In this document: positions 47,301 through 55,200 of the stretch, piece after piece
How positions within the stretch are numbered: position 1 is the first letter of the stretch
Layout of the letters: each line of letters opens with the position of its first letter
Assembly: GCF_016801865.2 (NCBI RefSeq)
Contig: NC_068937.1
Coordinates: 129,866,117 to 129,930,116, forward strand
DNA length: 64,000 bases
Reading direction: 5' to 3'
From: Culex pipiens pallens
Taxonomy: Eukaryota; Arthropoda; Insecta; Diptera; Culicidae
Program-made: the position numbers and the translations under genes
The notes under the pieces: generated by a model
Told to the model about the DNA's origin: nothing
What the model saw: the letters and a program-made list of their open reading frames with translations, nothing else
Databases searched by the model: none

Positions 47301-48313
47301 TTTATTGAATAAACAAAAATAATGTACTTTTTCAATAGCAAATTAAAATTTTAAAATGATTTTTGAAAAAATATAGGATAAACTTTGAATGTTTTTGAAA
47401 AATCATGATTTTTTTTTCTAAAATGTATATTTGTAATTTTTGTTGTCCATGTTCTATATTTTGGGCCTATCAAATGAGCCTCGTTCCCTTCAAAACCTTG
47501 CAAAAAATCAGGAAGTCAAAAAAATATTGCTAAAAATTTAAAATTTTCCTTGAACAAAGTTGTACAATCTATTGTAAACTATTTTAAAAACACTTTATAA
47601 CGTTTATTTTTGTTTTTTTTTTAAATCAAATGTGGCACTTTCAGGTTTTCTACAAATTTTGAATTTTTGAGATCTTAGATTGAAAAAAGACTACACACAG
47701 GTCCTTTTTTTCCCCCCAGAGTCGAGAGACAAACACGATAAATAAAATTTGTACCAGCCTTATCTGTATCTCAACAGTTAACACACGAGTTTTAACTGAC
47801 TTTTTTTTAATTTATGTAAATACTGCCAACTGAAAACACAGATACGAATTGTTTACACCAAACAAATGAAACTGATAATATTCTCCACAACATTTCGTTC
47901 CCCTTGACTTACTCACCCGATATTCCCTCCTCGCAGTTCTCCATGATGTCCACCAGCATCAGGTTCTCAAAGTTCCGCTGGACGCGCGGATCGTCCCTTC
48001 GTACGAGCCTGCTCCGGCACCCACCTCCACCACCTTCCCCACTGTTCCGCCCCAATATCCTCTGAACTCGGCTGTAAATGTCCAGATTGGCCGGGGCCTC
48101 CACCACTTCGTCGTCCTCGAGCTTGGCCGCCAGCAGTCCCTGCTCCAGGATGGCCTCGCCGCCGTCCAGCTTCTTAAAGTTGTCGATAAAGTCGGAACCG
48201 CCCAGCGACGAGTACCAGGACGACGAGTGGCCGACGATCCAGTGCAGCAGCTGACGTCCAAAGTGATCGGTTATTGGATCAACGGCCACCGCCACCGCAG
48301 CAGCATCGACCAT
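25313..48313 (-). CDS. lute: BTB-BACK-PHR protein, lute / BTBD6-like; five coding exons
   Basis: Members of this family act as cytoplasmic adaptors, in several cases for Cullin-3 ubiquitin ligases, and work in neural development. Minus-strand CDS join: 48313-47917, 36411-35965, 35855-35708, 31566-31350, 26365-25313. Total 2262 nt, 753 residues plus stop, with every junction in phase. Order: novel N-terminal part (1-133), Ala/Gly/Ser/Thr-rich linker (135-250), BTB (about 255-370, with FNNDLMADIRFIVG and HKYVLATGSSVFYAMFYG), BACK (about 375-500, with ETSLTAKNACLLLSQSRLF and the ALYLVRIPTMSLEEFA stretch), PHR (about 525-673, with CHRFASCAYRSNQWRYRGRC and SDGSSNTF), then a Ser/Asn/Gly-rich tail to 753. 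Introns of 11.5, 0.1, 4.1 and 5.0 kb are rich in transposons. The symbol follows the Drosophila single-copy homologue and is a family-based call; membership is very secure, and the N-terminal exon is the least certain part. Confidence 0.9.
26439..26575. repeat. Diverged fragment of the 14971-15612 MITE family
   Basis: Resembles 15000-15140 in order and wording (acaaattcggaaca, cttttgtggta, then atggcaacttttgtg), but without terminal repeats. Confidence 0.5.
27550..28640. repeat. Degenerate gttgccag-type repeat array
   Basis: Recurrent gttgccag / cagatcataa modules; for example 28006-28065 and 28436-28495 align (ccagatcataaat, then cctttccaat and atgttaa). Similar modules recur at 58035-58340. 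Confidence 0.45.
28653..28675 (+). repeat. Short dispersed motif, copy 1
   Basis: ccatccataaaccacgtgga also occurs at 55583-55602 and, inverted and slightly changed, at 62745-62769. The surroundings are not otherwise similar. Confidence 0.6.
28821..29267. mobile_element. 447-bp MITE built of short taacaaa palindromes
   Basis: Inverted ends cccgagcagacggaaataac and cccgggcagacggtaataac (17 of 20 match). The interior consists of many taaca / tgtta modules. Target duplication not resolved. Confidence 0.7.
29417..29834. mobile_element. 418-bp pogo/mariner-type MITE
   Basis: Ends CAGTCGACTCTCTGGCTGTC and CAGTCGACTCTCTGGTTGTC, inverted, flanked by TA on both sides. The motif cttcctcgacggtcccttgg appears twice inside (about 29547 and 29791). 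Confidence 0.85.
29858..30044. mobile_element. 187-bp mariner-type MITE
   Basis: Ends TTTAAGGTGATACGGGA and TTTAAGGTGAAACGGGA, inverted, flanked by TA (29856-29857, 30045-30046). It lies 23 bases from the preceding MITE. Confidence 0.8.
31074..31349 (-). CDS. Candidate alternative 3' terminus of lute (91-codon in-frame extension)
   Basis: If the exon 4 donor at 31349 is not used, the frame stays open for 91 codons to TAA at 31074-31076. The extension is clearly GC-richer than the introns on both sides. It is rich in Val, Ser, Gln and His, with a His run and a terminal Ser/Thr/Val-rich segment. It would give a protein of about 494 residues with BTB and half of BACK but no PHR domain. It could instead be chance openness in a GC-rich intron start. 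I favour a real alternative terminal exon, from the composition, but have no transcript evidence. Confidence 0.45.
   Translation of the reverse strand, partial: VCCEHRQNLEVVVPSTARQHHHHHQRHHSYSCCQQQVLLAREKEQEEKVVVVANQSSAVEGTASSSVSSSATVSSSVSTSSLSTETDNPSV
31350..31566 (-). CDS. lute: lute exon 4: end of BTB and start of BACK
   Basis: 217 nt. The first base completes a Lys codon, followed by YLYCDEIHLEADNVLATLYV and ending at WEVIDAQ before donor GTATGT. Acceptor CGCCCAG lies just upstream on the minus strand. The translation past the donor stays open to 31074 (see the alternative terminus). Confidence 0.95.
31680..33565. repeat. 1.9 kb degenerate ttcaac / ttttcaat low-complexity repeat
   Basis: Hundreds of imperfect 6-8 base units of the ttcaactttc and ttcaatttt type. 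Open frames in it (such as 31969-32199) are repeat artefacts. Confidence 0.9.
33949..34000. repeat. 22-bp inverted repeat hairpin, 8-base loop
   Basis: Arms gagtaagtttggcttgaattct (in two parts: gagtaagtttgg, cttgaattct; 33949-33970) and 33979-34000 pair with one mismatch. Confidence 0.85.
34525..35428. mobile_element. 904-bp hAT-like element with cccgggaattcccggg subterminal repeats
   Basis: Terminal TAGAGGGTGAC inverted at both ends, flanked by the perfect 8-bp duplication GTTGAGGG (34517-34524 and 35429-35436). Palindromic cccgggaatt motifs cluster near both ends. The interior is AT-rich and non-coding. Confidence 0.88.
35708..35855 (-). CDS. lute: lute exon 3: core of the BTB domain
   Basis: 148 nt between acceptor CTCGACACAG and donor GTGAGT. 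Encodes QVQTIPAHKYVLATGSSVF through EPTAFLTLL plus two bases of a Lys codon. Both split codons join exactly to the neighbouring exons. Confidence 0.95.
35965..36411 (-). CDS. lute: lute exon 2: low-complexity linker and start of BTB
   Basis: Acceptor CGTTGCAG at 36412-36419 has a branch-point-like TACTAAACT about 40 bases further upstream. The exon reads V-E-MFNVLAPFHQ, then Ala, Gly, Ser and Thr-rich segments, then RNAAMFNNDLMADIRFIVG and donor GTAAGG. The Met codon at 36404-36406 could also serve as the start of a shorter isoform using an intronic promoter, because it lies only five bases inside the exon. Confidence 0.9.
37147..37915. repeat. 25-bp exact direct repeat 744 bp apart
   Basis: cataaggtaaagtcaaag followed by gatgaga is identical at 37147-37171 and 37891-37915. 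The enclosed 719 bases start GC-rich. It could be a long target duplication of an unidentified insertion or a short-range copy. Confidence 0.6.
37987..39665. repeat. About 65-bp direct repeat flanking a hAT-like element
   Basis: 37987-38051 and 39601-39665 share gattttttttgggagtagaa, ctctctgg and aaggttgttca, with about 85% identity by eye. Confidence 0.6.
38108..39318. mobile_element. 1211-bp hAT-like element, relative of 34525-35428
   Basis: Ends TAGTGCGTCCA and, inverted, TAGGGCGTCCA; flanked by the perfect 8-bp duplication CAAATAAT (38100-38107, 39319-39326). cccgggaattcccggga motifs sit at both ends. A short SINE-like scrap lies inside (about 38950-39010). Confidence 0.88.
39732..39844. 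repeat. Long hairpin repeat
   Basis: The left arm (gattttttcagcac, then atttatccaac) pairs with the right arm (gttggataaat, then gtgctgaaaaaatc) around a short loop near 39783-39794. Further agcac / gtgct tracts follow to about 40040. Confidence 0.8.
40348..40977. mobile_element. 630-bp MITE with 6-bp target duplication
   Basis: Perfect inverted ends CAAGGGTCCTGATT, flanked by AATTAG on both sides (40342-40347, 40978-40983). The interior is moderately GC-rich and contains actcattcactcg / gagtgagtga inverted blocks. The superfamily is unclear from a 6-bp duplication. Confidence 0.8.
41811..42480. repeat. Diverged piece of the giant palindrome family
   Basis: gataaagtgctccgttttaa (41834) mirrors cttgaaaacggtgcacttta (41980), and gatgatgccaaatggcttct follows at 42430, as in the 1-60 and 21380 copies. 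Confidence 0.6.
42860..43470. other. GC-richer island in lute intron 1
   Basis: Contains ccctcgccccttccgg, a ctgcagcc stretch and a g-run near 43396. No recognisable protein in either strand. Possibly an alternative lute promoter or first exon, but only its composition supports that. Confidence 0.25.
44520..45455. mobile_element. Inverted-repeat element with a repeated 165-bp internal block
   Basis: cggataatcgaatcacgaa (44560-44578) is inverted at 45431-45449 with two mismatches. A further gattatccgaag / cttcggataatc hairpin lies at the left end. A block of about 165 bases (gagatttccgtaatagtcgc to gattttggacggaaattt) is repeated directly at about 44728-44891 and 45180-45350. Confidence 0.65.
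45600..46292 (-). mobile_element. 693-bp retroelement with 24-bp target duplication and pentamer tail
   Basis: Flanked by ccccttaaaatcttgttt-aaatta, identical at 45576-45599 and 46293-46316. One end is a run of (gcata) units; read on the minus strand this is a (GCTAT)n 3' tail, typical of some non-LTR elements. The minus strand is open for 155 codons (45747-46214) without a recognisable reverse transcriptase. Probably a 5'-truncated LINE or a SINE. Confidence 0.75.
47917..48313 (-). CDS. lute: lute exon 1: first coding exon
   Basis: Opens at ATG 48313-48311 (MVDAAAVAV) and ends at donor GTGAGTAAG (47916-47908) in phase 1, matching the exon 2 acceptor phase. Encodes 132 residues with no recognised domain: an Ala/Val start, an aromatic HWIVGHSSSWYSSLGGSDF stretch, an acidic middle and an Arg-rich segment after a Gly run. 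Linkage to the BTB exons rests on phase, strand and the absence of another acceptor or donor partner. It could belong to a separate gene ending in the 11.5 kb intron, which I think less likely. Confidence 0.75.
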
Positions 48314-49019
48314 TCTACCGGACGACGACCTCGGCGATGTTCTTTTGTTTTGTTTTTTCAACAAAGCACTACGCGAAGCAGCACTGCTCGACGACCTTTT
48401 GACACATTACACATCCACTGAATCACTACTTTACTATTGTTTAGGGAGTGGGTCGATTTGTGCGCACTCCAAGTTCTGGCTTAAGTCACTTGCTGATGTT
48501 CTTGGAGGTCGGTCGGCTGGTCGTGCTACCATAATCTGCTGATAAGAGAAGGAAAAGGCACTTAGTTGGAGGCGAACTCTTATCTCGGCTGAAAAAAAAA
48601 ATAAAACTCGTTCACAAGTATTCAAATTTGCCGAGCCAAAAACCCCAAGTCGTTGTTTCAGTCACCGAGCTTTGGAAGCAACTGAGCAAACCCCGTCAGC
48701 GGTCGTGCTAAAGGCAACGCCTTAAGCTTACCTTTAAAGCACACAGGTAGAACTTGTTCCGCCGACCGAGAGGAGCCGCAACAGATCGTCGCGCGCAGTC
48801 GATCGCACAAACCACTTTGCAATATCTCGACTCGGGGGGATGATGACCTTTAGAGTGGCCAATTTCACAAACTCGACTTGTTTGGGTTCTGGGGACATCG
48901 TTCGTTCTACCCCCAACTAGTTCAAAGTTATTGTTTGGCTCGGTAAACCGGTTTGTACCGGCGGCCGACAGACGTGATGTCAGAGTGAATAAATCAACTT
49001 GGAAGGTTCTTGGTGGCAT
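48314..49019 (-). promoter_or_regulatory. Probable 5' UTR exons and promoter region of lute
   Basis: On the minus strand a good acceptor (CCTTCTCTTATCAG, ending near 48536-48541) precedes the first coding exon, and a donor (AAAG then GTAAGC, 48732/48731) lies about 190 bases further upstream. A non-coding first exon starting somewhere below about 49.0 kb is therefore likely. GC content is higher than in the flanks. No TATA box or initiator can be fixed. Confidence 0.5.
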
Positions 49020-49092
49020 TCATTGAGTGTCCCTCACCACCTGACAAGTGTCGCGGTTTGAGAAACAATTGGAAATCTTTCGTGCGCGTTAG

Positions 49093-49491
49093 TTTACAAG
49101 ATAAACAAAATTCATAAATAATCAAAATTTACAAAATAATCAAAATTTACAAAATAATCAAAATTTACAAAATACAACGAAATAAACAAAATAAACAAAA
49201 TAATCAAAATTAACAAAATAACAAAATTAACAAAATTAACATAATTAACAAAATTAACAAAATTAACAAAATTAACATAATTAACAAAATTAACAAAATT
49301 AACAAAATTAACAAAATTAACAAAATTAACAAAATTAACAAAATTAACAAAATTAACAAAATTAACAAAATTAACAAAATTAACAAAATTAACAAAATTA
49401 ACAAAATTAACAAAATTAACAAAATTAACAAAATTAACAAAATTAACAAAATTAACAAAATTAACAAAATTAACAAAATTAACAAAATTAA
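49093..49491. repeat. 9-bp satellite, left block
   Basis: aaaattaac repeated about 30 times, degenerate at its left edge (aatcaaaatttac units from 49093). It ends at the TTAA where the 3.3 kb element starts. Confidence 0.97.
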
Positions 49492-50281
49492 CCTTCCTAC
49501 GGTATTGGGGTCCTTTTCGGCCTTTTTGAAAATTAAATTTGCCATAACTTTTGCTATATACATGCTAGAGCCTTGAAATTTTCTGACATTAAATTTATAG
49601 TATAAATACACATTTCACAAAACAAATAAACCTTGGACGACCCCTAGGGGAGCGTCCATAACAAAAGTTACTTTAAAGGTATTGGGGTCCTTTTCGACCC
49701 CAAACTTTAAAAAATCACCAAAAATCCAGTTTTTGACCGATTCCGGTTCTTTTGGTCACAAATGAAAGCGTAGAACGTCCCCTTTCCGAAACCGACCTGG
49801 AAAACCGGATTTGGTCACTGTGGCCACCGGGAATCGACTACAACCGAAAAAAGGCCTTTTTGAGACCCCAACTTTGACGACCTGTATCTCCGGCAAATTT
49901 TAACCAATCAGGATGCTCCAGGTTGCATTCGACAGGTATTTACCTGTACTTTGACCACAAATATTAATATCAGAGCCAGGTGACCTACCGGTTCCGGAAA
50001 TCCGGAATATCCGAAAAGTTCATATTTTCCTGTTTTTCACGAGTCATCCTGACCAATCTGATACCAATACTGTCATGATAGTTGAAATTGATCCATAAAA
50101 CTTACTAAAAACACAATACACGATTGCCAGAACCACTCTGGAGTGTTAGTGGCCACTTCCGGGTAACCTGGAACCGGTTCCCGGGTACCCGATGAACGGC
50201 CAATTTGAATTTTTTGTTAAAAACCCATCATGTTGCATATCAAACTTCATGAAATTGAAAGATATGTCCATCTTTGATAAT

Positions 50282-52190
50282 GCCGTTAATCTCTGAGTCA
50301 TCCTGGCCAATCTGGAACCGGTTACCGGTGGCGCCTTGGGGACACTTCCGGAATATGAGATAAACCCTATCATCCGACATATCAAACTTCATGAAATTGA
50401 AAGATATGTCAATCTACGGTCATGCCAATGTTCGCTGACCCATCTTGGCCAATCTGGAACCGGTTACCGGTAGCCCCTTCGGGACACTCCCGGAATATGA
50501 GAAAAATCCTATCATCCGACATATCAAACTTCATGAAATTGAAATTTATGTCAATCTACGGTCATGCCAATGTTCGCTGACCCATCCTGGTCAATCTGGA
50601 ACCAGTTACCGATGGCCCCTTGGGGACACTTCCGGAATATGAGAGAAACCCTATCATATGCCATATCAAACTTCATGAAATTGGAAGATATGTTTATTTA
50701 CGGTCATGCCGTTGTTCTCATATTCCTGGAATGTCCCCAAGGGGCCACCGGGAACCAGTGCCGGAATTGCCAGAAAGGATCAGCGAACAACGGCATGACC
50801 GTAGATTGACATATCTTTCAATTTCATGAAGTTTGATTTGTCGGATGATAAGGTTTCTCTCATATTCCGGAAGTGTCCCTAAGGGGCCACCCGTAACCGG
50901 TTCCAGGTTGGCCAGGATGGCTCAGCAAATAATGGCATGACCGTGGATTGGCATATCTTTTAATTTCATGAAGTTTGATATGTCGGATGATAGGGTTTAT
51001 ACCGAAAACGAAACTAACGAAACTATTGGCACTACGCCCCCCGGGGCATGGCCTTCCTCTAACGTGGGATTTCTGCTCCAGCGCCTCTGACGAGACAGGA
51101 GAAACCGGGACCGACGTTTTACTTCACCATCCGATAGAAGCTCAGTGGATAAGGCGGGAATCGAACCCGCGTCTCATAGCATCATCGGGATCGGCAGCCG
51201 AAGCCGCTACCCCTGCGCCACGAGACCCACCGTTTATACCATATTCCGCGAATGTCCCCAAGGGGCCACCGGTAACTGGTTTCAGATTGGCCAGGATGAA
51301 TCAACGAACAACGGCATGACCGTAGATTGACATATCTTTCAATTTCATGAACTTTGATATGTCGGGTGATAGGGTTTCTCTCATATTCCGGAAGTGTCCT
51401 CAAGGCGCCACCGGTAACCGGTTCCAGATTGGCCAGGATGGGTCAACGAACAATGGCATGACCGTAGATTGACATATCTTTCAATTTCGTGAAGTTTGAT
51501 ATGTCGGATGATAGGGTTTCTCTCATATTCCGGAAGTGTCCTCAAGGCGCCACCGGTAACCGGTTCCAGATTGGCCAGAAAGGGTCAGCGAACAATGGCA
51601 TGACCGTAAATTGACATATCTTTCAATTTCATGAAGTTTGATATGTCGGGTGATAGGGTTTATCTCATATTCCGGAAGTGTCCCCAAGGCTCCACCGGTA
51701 ACCGGTTCCAGATTGGCCAGGATGGGTCAACGAACAATGGCATGACCGTAGATTGACATATCTTTCAATTTCATGAAGTTTGATATGTCGGATGATAGGA
51801 TTTCTCTCATATTCCGGAAGTGTCCTCAAGGCGCCACCGGTAACCGGTTCCAGATTGGCCACAATGGGTCAGCGAACAACGGCATGACCGTAAATAGACA
51901 TATCTTTCAATTTCATGAAGTTTGATACGTCGGATGATAGGGTTTATCTCATATTCCGGAAGTGTCCCCAAAGGGCCACCGGTAACCGGTTCCAAATTGG
52001 CCAGGATGGGTCAACGAACAACGGCATGACCGTAGATTGACATATCTTTCAATTTCATGAAGTTTGATATGTCGGATGATAGGGTTTATCTCATATTCCG
52101 GAAGTGTCCCCAAGGCTCCACCGGTAACCGGTTCCAGATTGGCCAGGATGACTCAGAGATTAACGGCATTATCAAAGATGGACATATCTT
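50282..52190. repeat. Inverted 142-bp minisatellite
   Basis: About four units in one orientation (to about 50715) and about nine in the other, each with ggtaaccggttcc, atatgtcggatgatagggtt and catgaccgta. Spacing between catgaccgta motifs is 139-144 bases. The nested SINE interrupts one unit. Confidence 0.9.
51004..51231 (-). mobile_element. 228-bp tRNA-derived SINE (Pro-like CGG anticodon) nested in the minisatellite
   Basis: Perfect 9-bp target duplication GTTTATACC (50995-51003, 51232-51240). The minus-strand head has box A TGGCGCAGGGG and box B GGTTCGATTCC, with anticodon arm CGGC-TTCGGCT-GCCG. The body shares ttctatcggatggtgaagta with the 23633-23793 SINE. Confidence 0.9.
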
Positions 52191-52805
52191 TCAATTTCAT
52201 GAAGTTTGATATGCAACATGATGGGTTTTCAACAAAAAATTCAAATTGGCCGTTCATCGGGTACCCGGGAACCGGTTCCAGGTTACACGGAAGTGGCCAC
52301 TAACACTACAGAGTGGTTCTGGCAATCGTGTATTGTGTTTTTAGTAAGTTTTATGGATCAATTTCAACTATCATGACAGTATTGGTATCAGATTGGTCAG
52401 GATGACTCGTGAAAAACAGGAAAATATGAACTTTTCGGATATTCCGGATTTCCGGAACCGCTAGGTCACCTAGCTCTGATATTAATATTTGTGGTCGAAG
52501 TACAGGTAAATACCTGTCGAATGCAACCTGGAGCATCCTGATTGGTTAAAATTTGCCGGAGATACAGGTCGTCAAAGTTGGGGTCTCAAAAAGGCCTTTT
52601 TTCGGTTGTAGTCGATTCCCGGTGGCCACAGTGACCAAATCCGGTTTTCCAGGTCAGTTTCGGAAAGGGGATGTTCTAAGCTTTCATTTGTGACCAAAAG
52701 AACCGGAATCGGTCAAAAACTGGATTTTTGGCGATTTTTTAAAGTTTGGGGTCGAAAAGGACCCCAATACCTTATGTGTGATTTTTTTTTAATACCAAGG
52801 GAAGG

Positions 52806-53688
52806 TTAACAAAATTAACAAAATTAACAAAATTAACAAAATTAACAAAATTAACAAAATTAACAAAATTAACAAAATTAACAAAATTAACAAAATTAAC
52901 AAAATTAACAAAATTAACAAAATTAACAAAATTAACAAAATTAACAAAATTAACAAAATTAACAAAATTAACAAAATTTACAAAATTTACAAAATTAACA
53001 AAATTTACAAAATTAACAAAATTAACAAAATTAACAAAATTTACAAAATTTACAAAATTTACAAAATTTACAAAATTTACAAAATTTACAAAATTTACAA
53101 AATTTACAAAATTTACAAAATTTACAAAATTTACAAAATTTACAAAATTTACAAAATTTACAAAATTTACAAAATTTACAAAATTTACAAAATTTACAAA
53201 ATTTACAAAATTTACAAAATTTGCAAAATTTACAAAATTTACAAAATTTACAAAATTTACAAAATTTACAAAATTTACAAAATTTACAAAATTAACAAAA
53301 TTAACAAAATTAACAAAATTAACAAAATTAACAAAATTAACAAAATTAACAAAATTAACAAAATTAACAAAATTAACAAAATTAACAAAATTAACAAAAT
53401 TAACAAAATTAACAAAATTAACAAAATTAACAAAATTAACAAAATTAACAAAATTAACAAAATTAACAAAATTAACAAAATTAACAAAATTAACAAAATT
53501 AACAAAATTAACAAAATTAACAAAATTAACAAAATTAACAAAATTAACAAAATTAACAAAATTAACAAAATTAACAAAATTAACAAAATTAACAAAATTA
53601 ACAAAATTAACAAAATTAACAAAATTAACAAAATTAACAAAATTAACAAAATTAACAAAATTAACAAAATTAACAAAATTAACAAAAT
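52806..53688. repeat. 9-bp satellite, middle block
   Basis: About 98 units. Runs of the aaaattaac variant (52806-52975, 53290-53688) enclose a run of aaaatttac (about 53037-53290). Confidence 0.97.
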
Positions 53689-53918
53689 CTCCCCTGATGA
53701 TTCTGTAGAATGTGATCCGTTTACAGAATCTGTCTCTGCGGTTAATGCAACGTAGTAGGCCTGGCCGCTTTAATTTTTGCTATACATTTTCGGGGTAACT
53801 CGGATGTACTGTAATCATTAATATTGACAAGAAAGGACTTGAGGCGTAATCTTACCACAAGTTCTTCCAGGATGCTTTCTTCGGACTGGCTGCGCTTGTA
53901 TTCGATTAGATTAGATTA
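53689..53918 (+). mobile_element. LINE 3'-end-like insertion in the satellite
   Basis: 230 bases of unrelated, GC-richer sequence ending in a gattagattagattag tail, the pattern of a 5'-truncated non-LTR element. No protein recognised. Confidence 0.55.
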
Positions 53919-55200
53919 GAAAATTAACAAAATTAACAAAATTAACAAAATTAACAAAATTAACAAAATTAACAAAATTAACAAAATTAACAAAATTAAC
54001 AAAATTAACAAAATTAACAAAATTAACAAAATTAACAAAATTAACAAAATTAACAAAATTAACAAAATTAGCAAAATTAACAAAATTAACAAAATTAACA
54101 AAATTAACAAAATTAACAAAATTAGCAAAATTAACAAAATTAACAAAATTAACAAAATTAACAAAATTAACAAAATTAACAAAATTAACAAAATTAACAA
54201 AATTTACAAAATTAACAAAATTAACAAAATTAACAAAATTTACAAAATTTACAAAATTTACAAAATTTACAAAATTTACAAAATTTACAAAATTTACAAA
54301 ATTTACAAAATTAACAAAATTAACAAAATTAACAAAATTAACAAAATTAACAAAATTAACAAAATTAACAAAATTAACAAAATTAACAAAATTAACAAAA
54401 TTTACAAAATTTACAAAATTTACAAAATTTACAAAATTTACAAAATTTACAAAATTTACAAAATTTACAAAATTTAAAAAAATTACAAAATTTACAAAAT
54501 TTACAAAATTTACAAAATTTACAAAATTCACAAAATTTACAAAATTTACAAAATTTACAAAATTTACAAAATTTACAAAATTTACAAAATTCACAAAATT
54601 TACAAAATTTACAAAATTTACAAAATTTACAAAATTTACAAAATTTACAAAATTTACAAAATTAACAAAATTTACAAAATTTACAAAATTTACAAAATTT
54701 ACAAAATTTAAAAAATTTAAAAAAATTACAAAATTTACAAAATTTACAAAATTTACAAAATTTACAAAATTTACAAAATTTACAAAATTTACAAAATTTA
54801 CAAAATTTACAAAATTTACAAAATTTACAAAATTTACAAAATTTACAAAATTTACAAAATTTACAAAATTTACAAAATTTACAAAATTTACAAAATTTAC
54901 AAAATTTACAAAATTTACAAAATTTACAAAATTTACAAAATTTACAAAATTTACAAAATTTACAAAATTTACAAAATTTACAAAATTTACAAAATTTACA
55001 AAATTTACAAAATTTACAAAATTTACAAAATTTACAAAATTTACAAAATTTACAAAATTTACAAAATTTACAAAATTTACAAAATTTACAAAATTTACAA
55101 AATTTACAAAATTTACAAAATTTACAAAATTTACAAAATTTACAAAATTTACAAAATTTACAAAATTTACAAAATTTACAAAATTAACTAAATTAACAAA
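53919..55200. repeat. 9-bp satellite, right block
   Basis: About 142 units; aaaattaac dominates at first, then aaaatttac, with scattered variants (gcaaaatt, ttcacaaaa). Fades into AT-rich sequence by about 55520. Confidence 0.97.

Larger units (their letters stand above)
36412..47916 (-). other. lute intron 1 (11.5 kb)
   Basis: Very transposon-rich. GC-richer islands at 36415-36660, 37000-37440 and 42860-43470 might be alternative first exons or enhancers, but none carries a recognisable protein. 46320-47900 is AT-rich sequence in which I see nothing specific. Confidence 0.7.
49492..52805. mobile_element. 3.3 kb palindromic element with TTAA target duplication
   Basis: TTAA (49488-49491) then CCTTCC at the left; GGAAGG then TTAA (52806-52809) at the right. 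Arms of about 900 bases (49492-50400 against about 51990-52805) are inverted copies, for example tattggggtccttttcgacc in both. Between them lies a 142-bp minisatellite that changes orientation near 50715. No transposase. TTAA duplication suggests a piggyBac- or Kolobok-type mobiliser. Confidence 0.8.

Noticed and set aside
50146..52303. Pair of similar 79-codon frames (50146-50385 minus, 52064-52303 plus)
   Set aside because: They are the two arms of the palindromic element read symmetrically; no protein features.
49093..55200. CRISPR-like array or centromere
   Set aside because: Repeats are contiguous without spacers, and the sequence is eukaryotic. A 9-bp array this short gives no evidence for a centromere.
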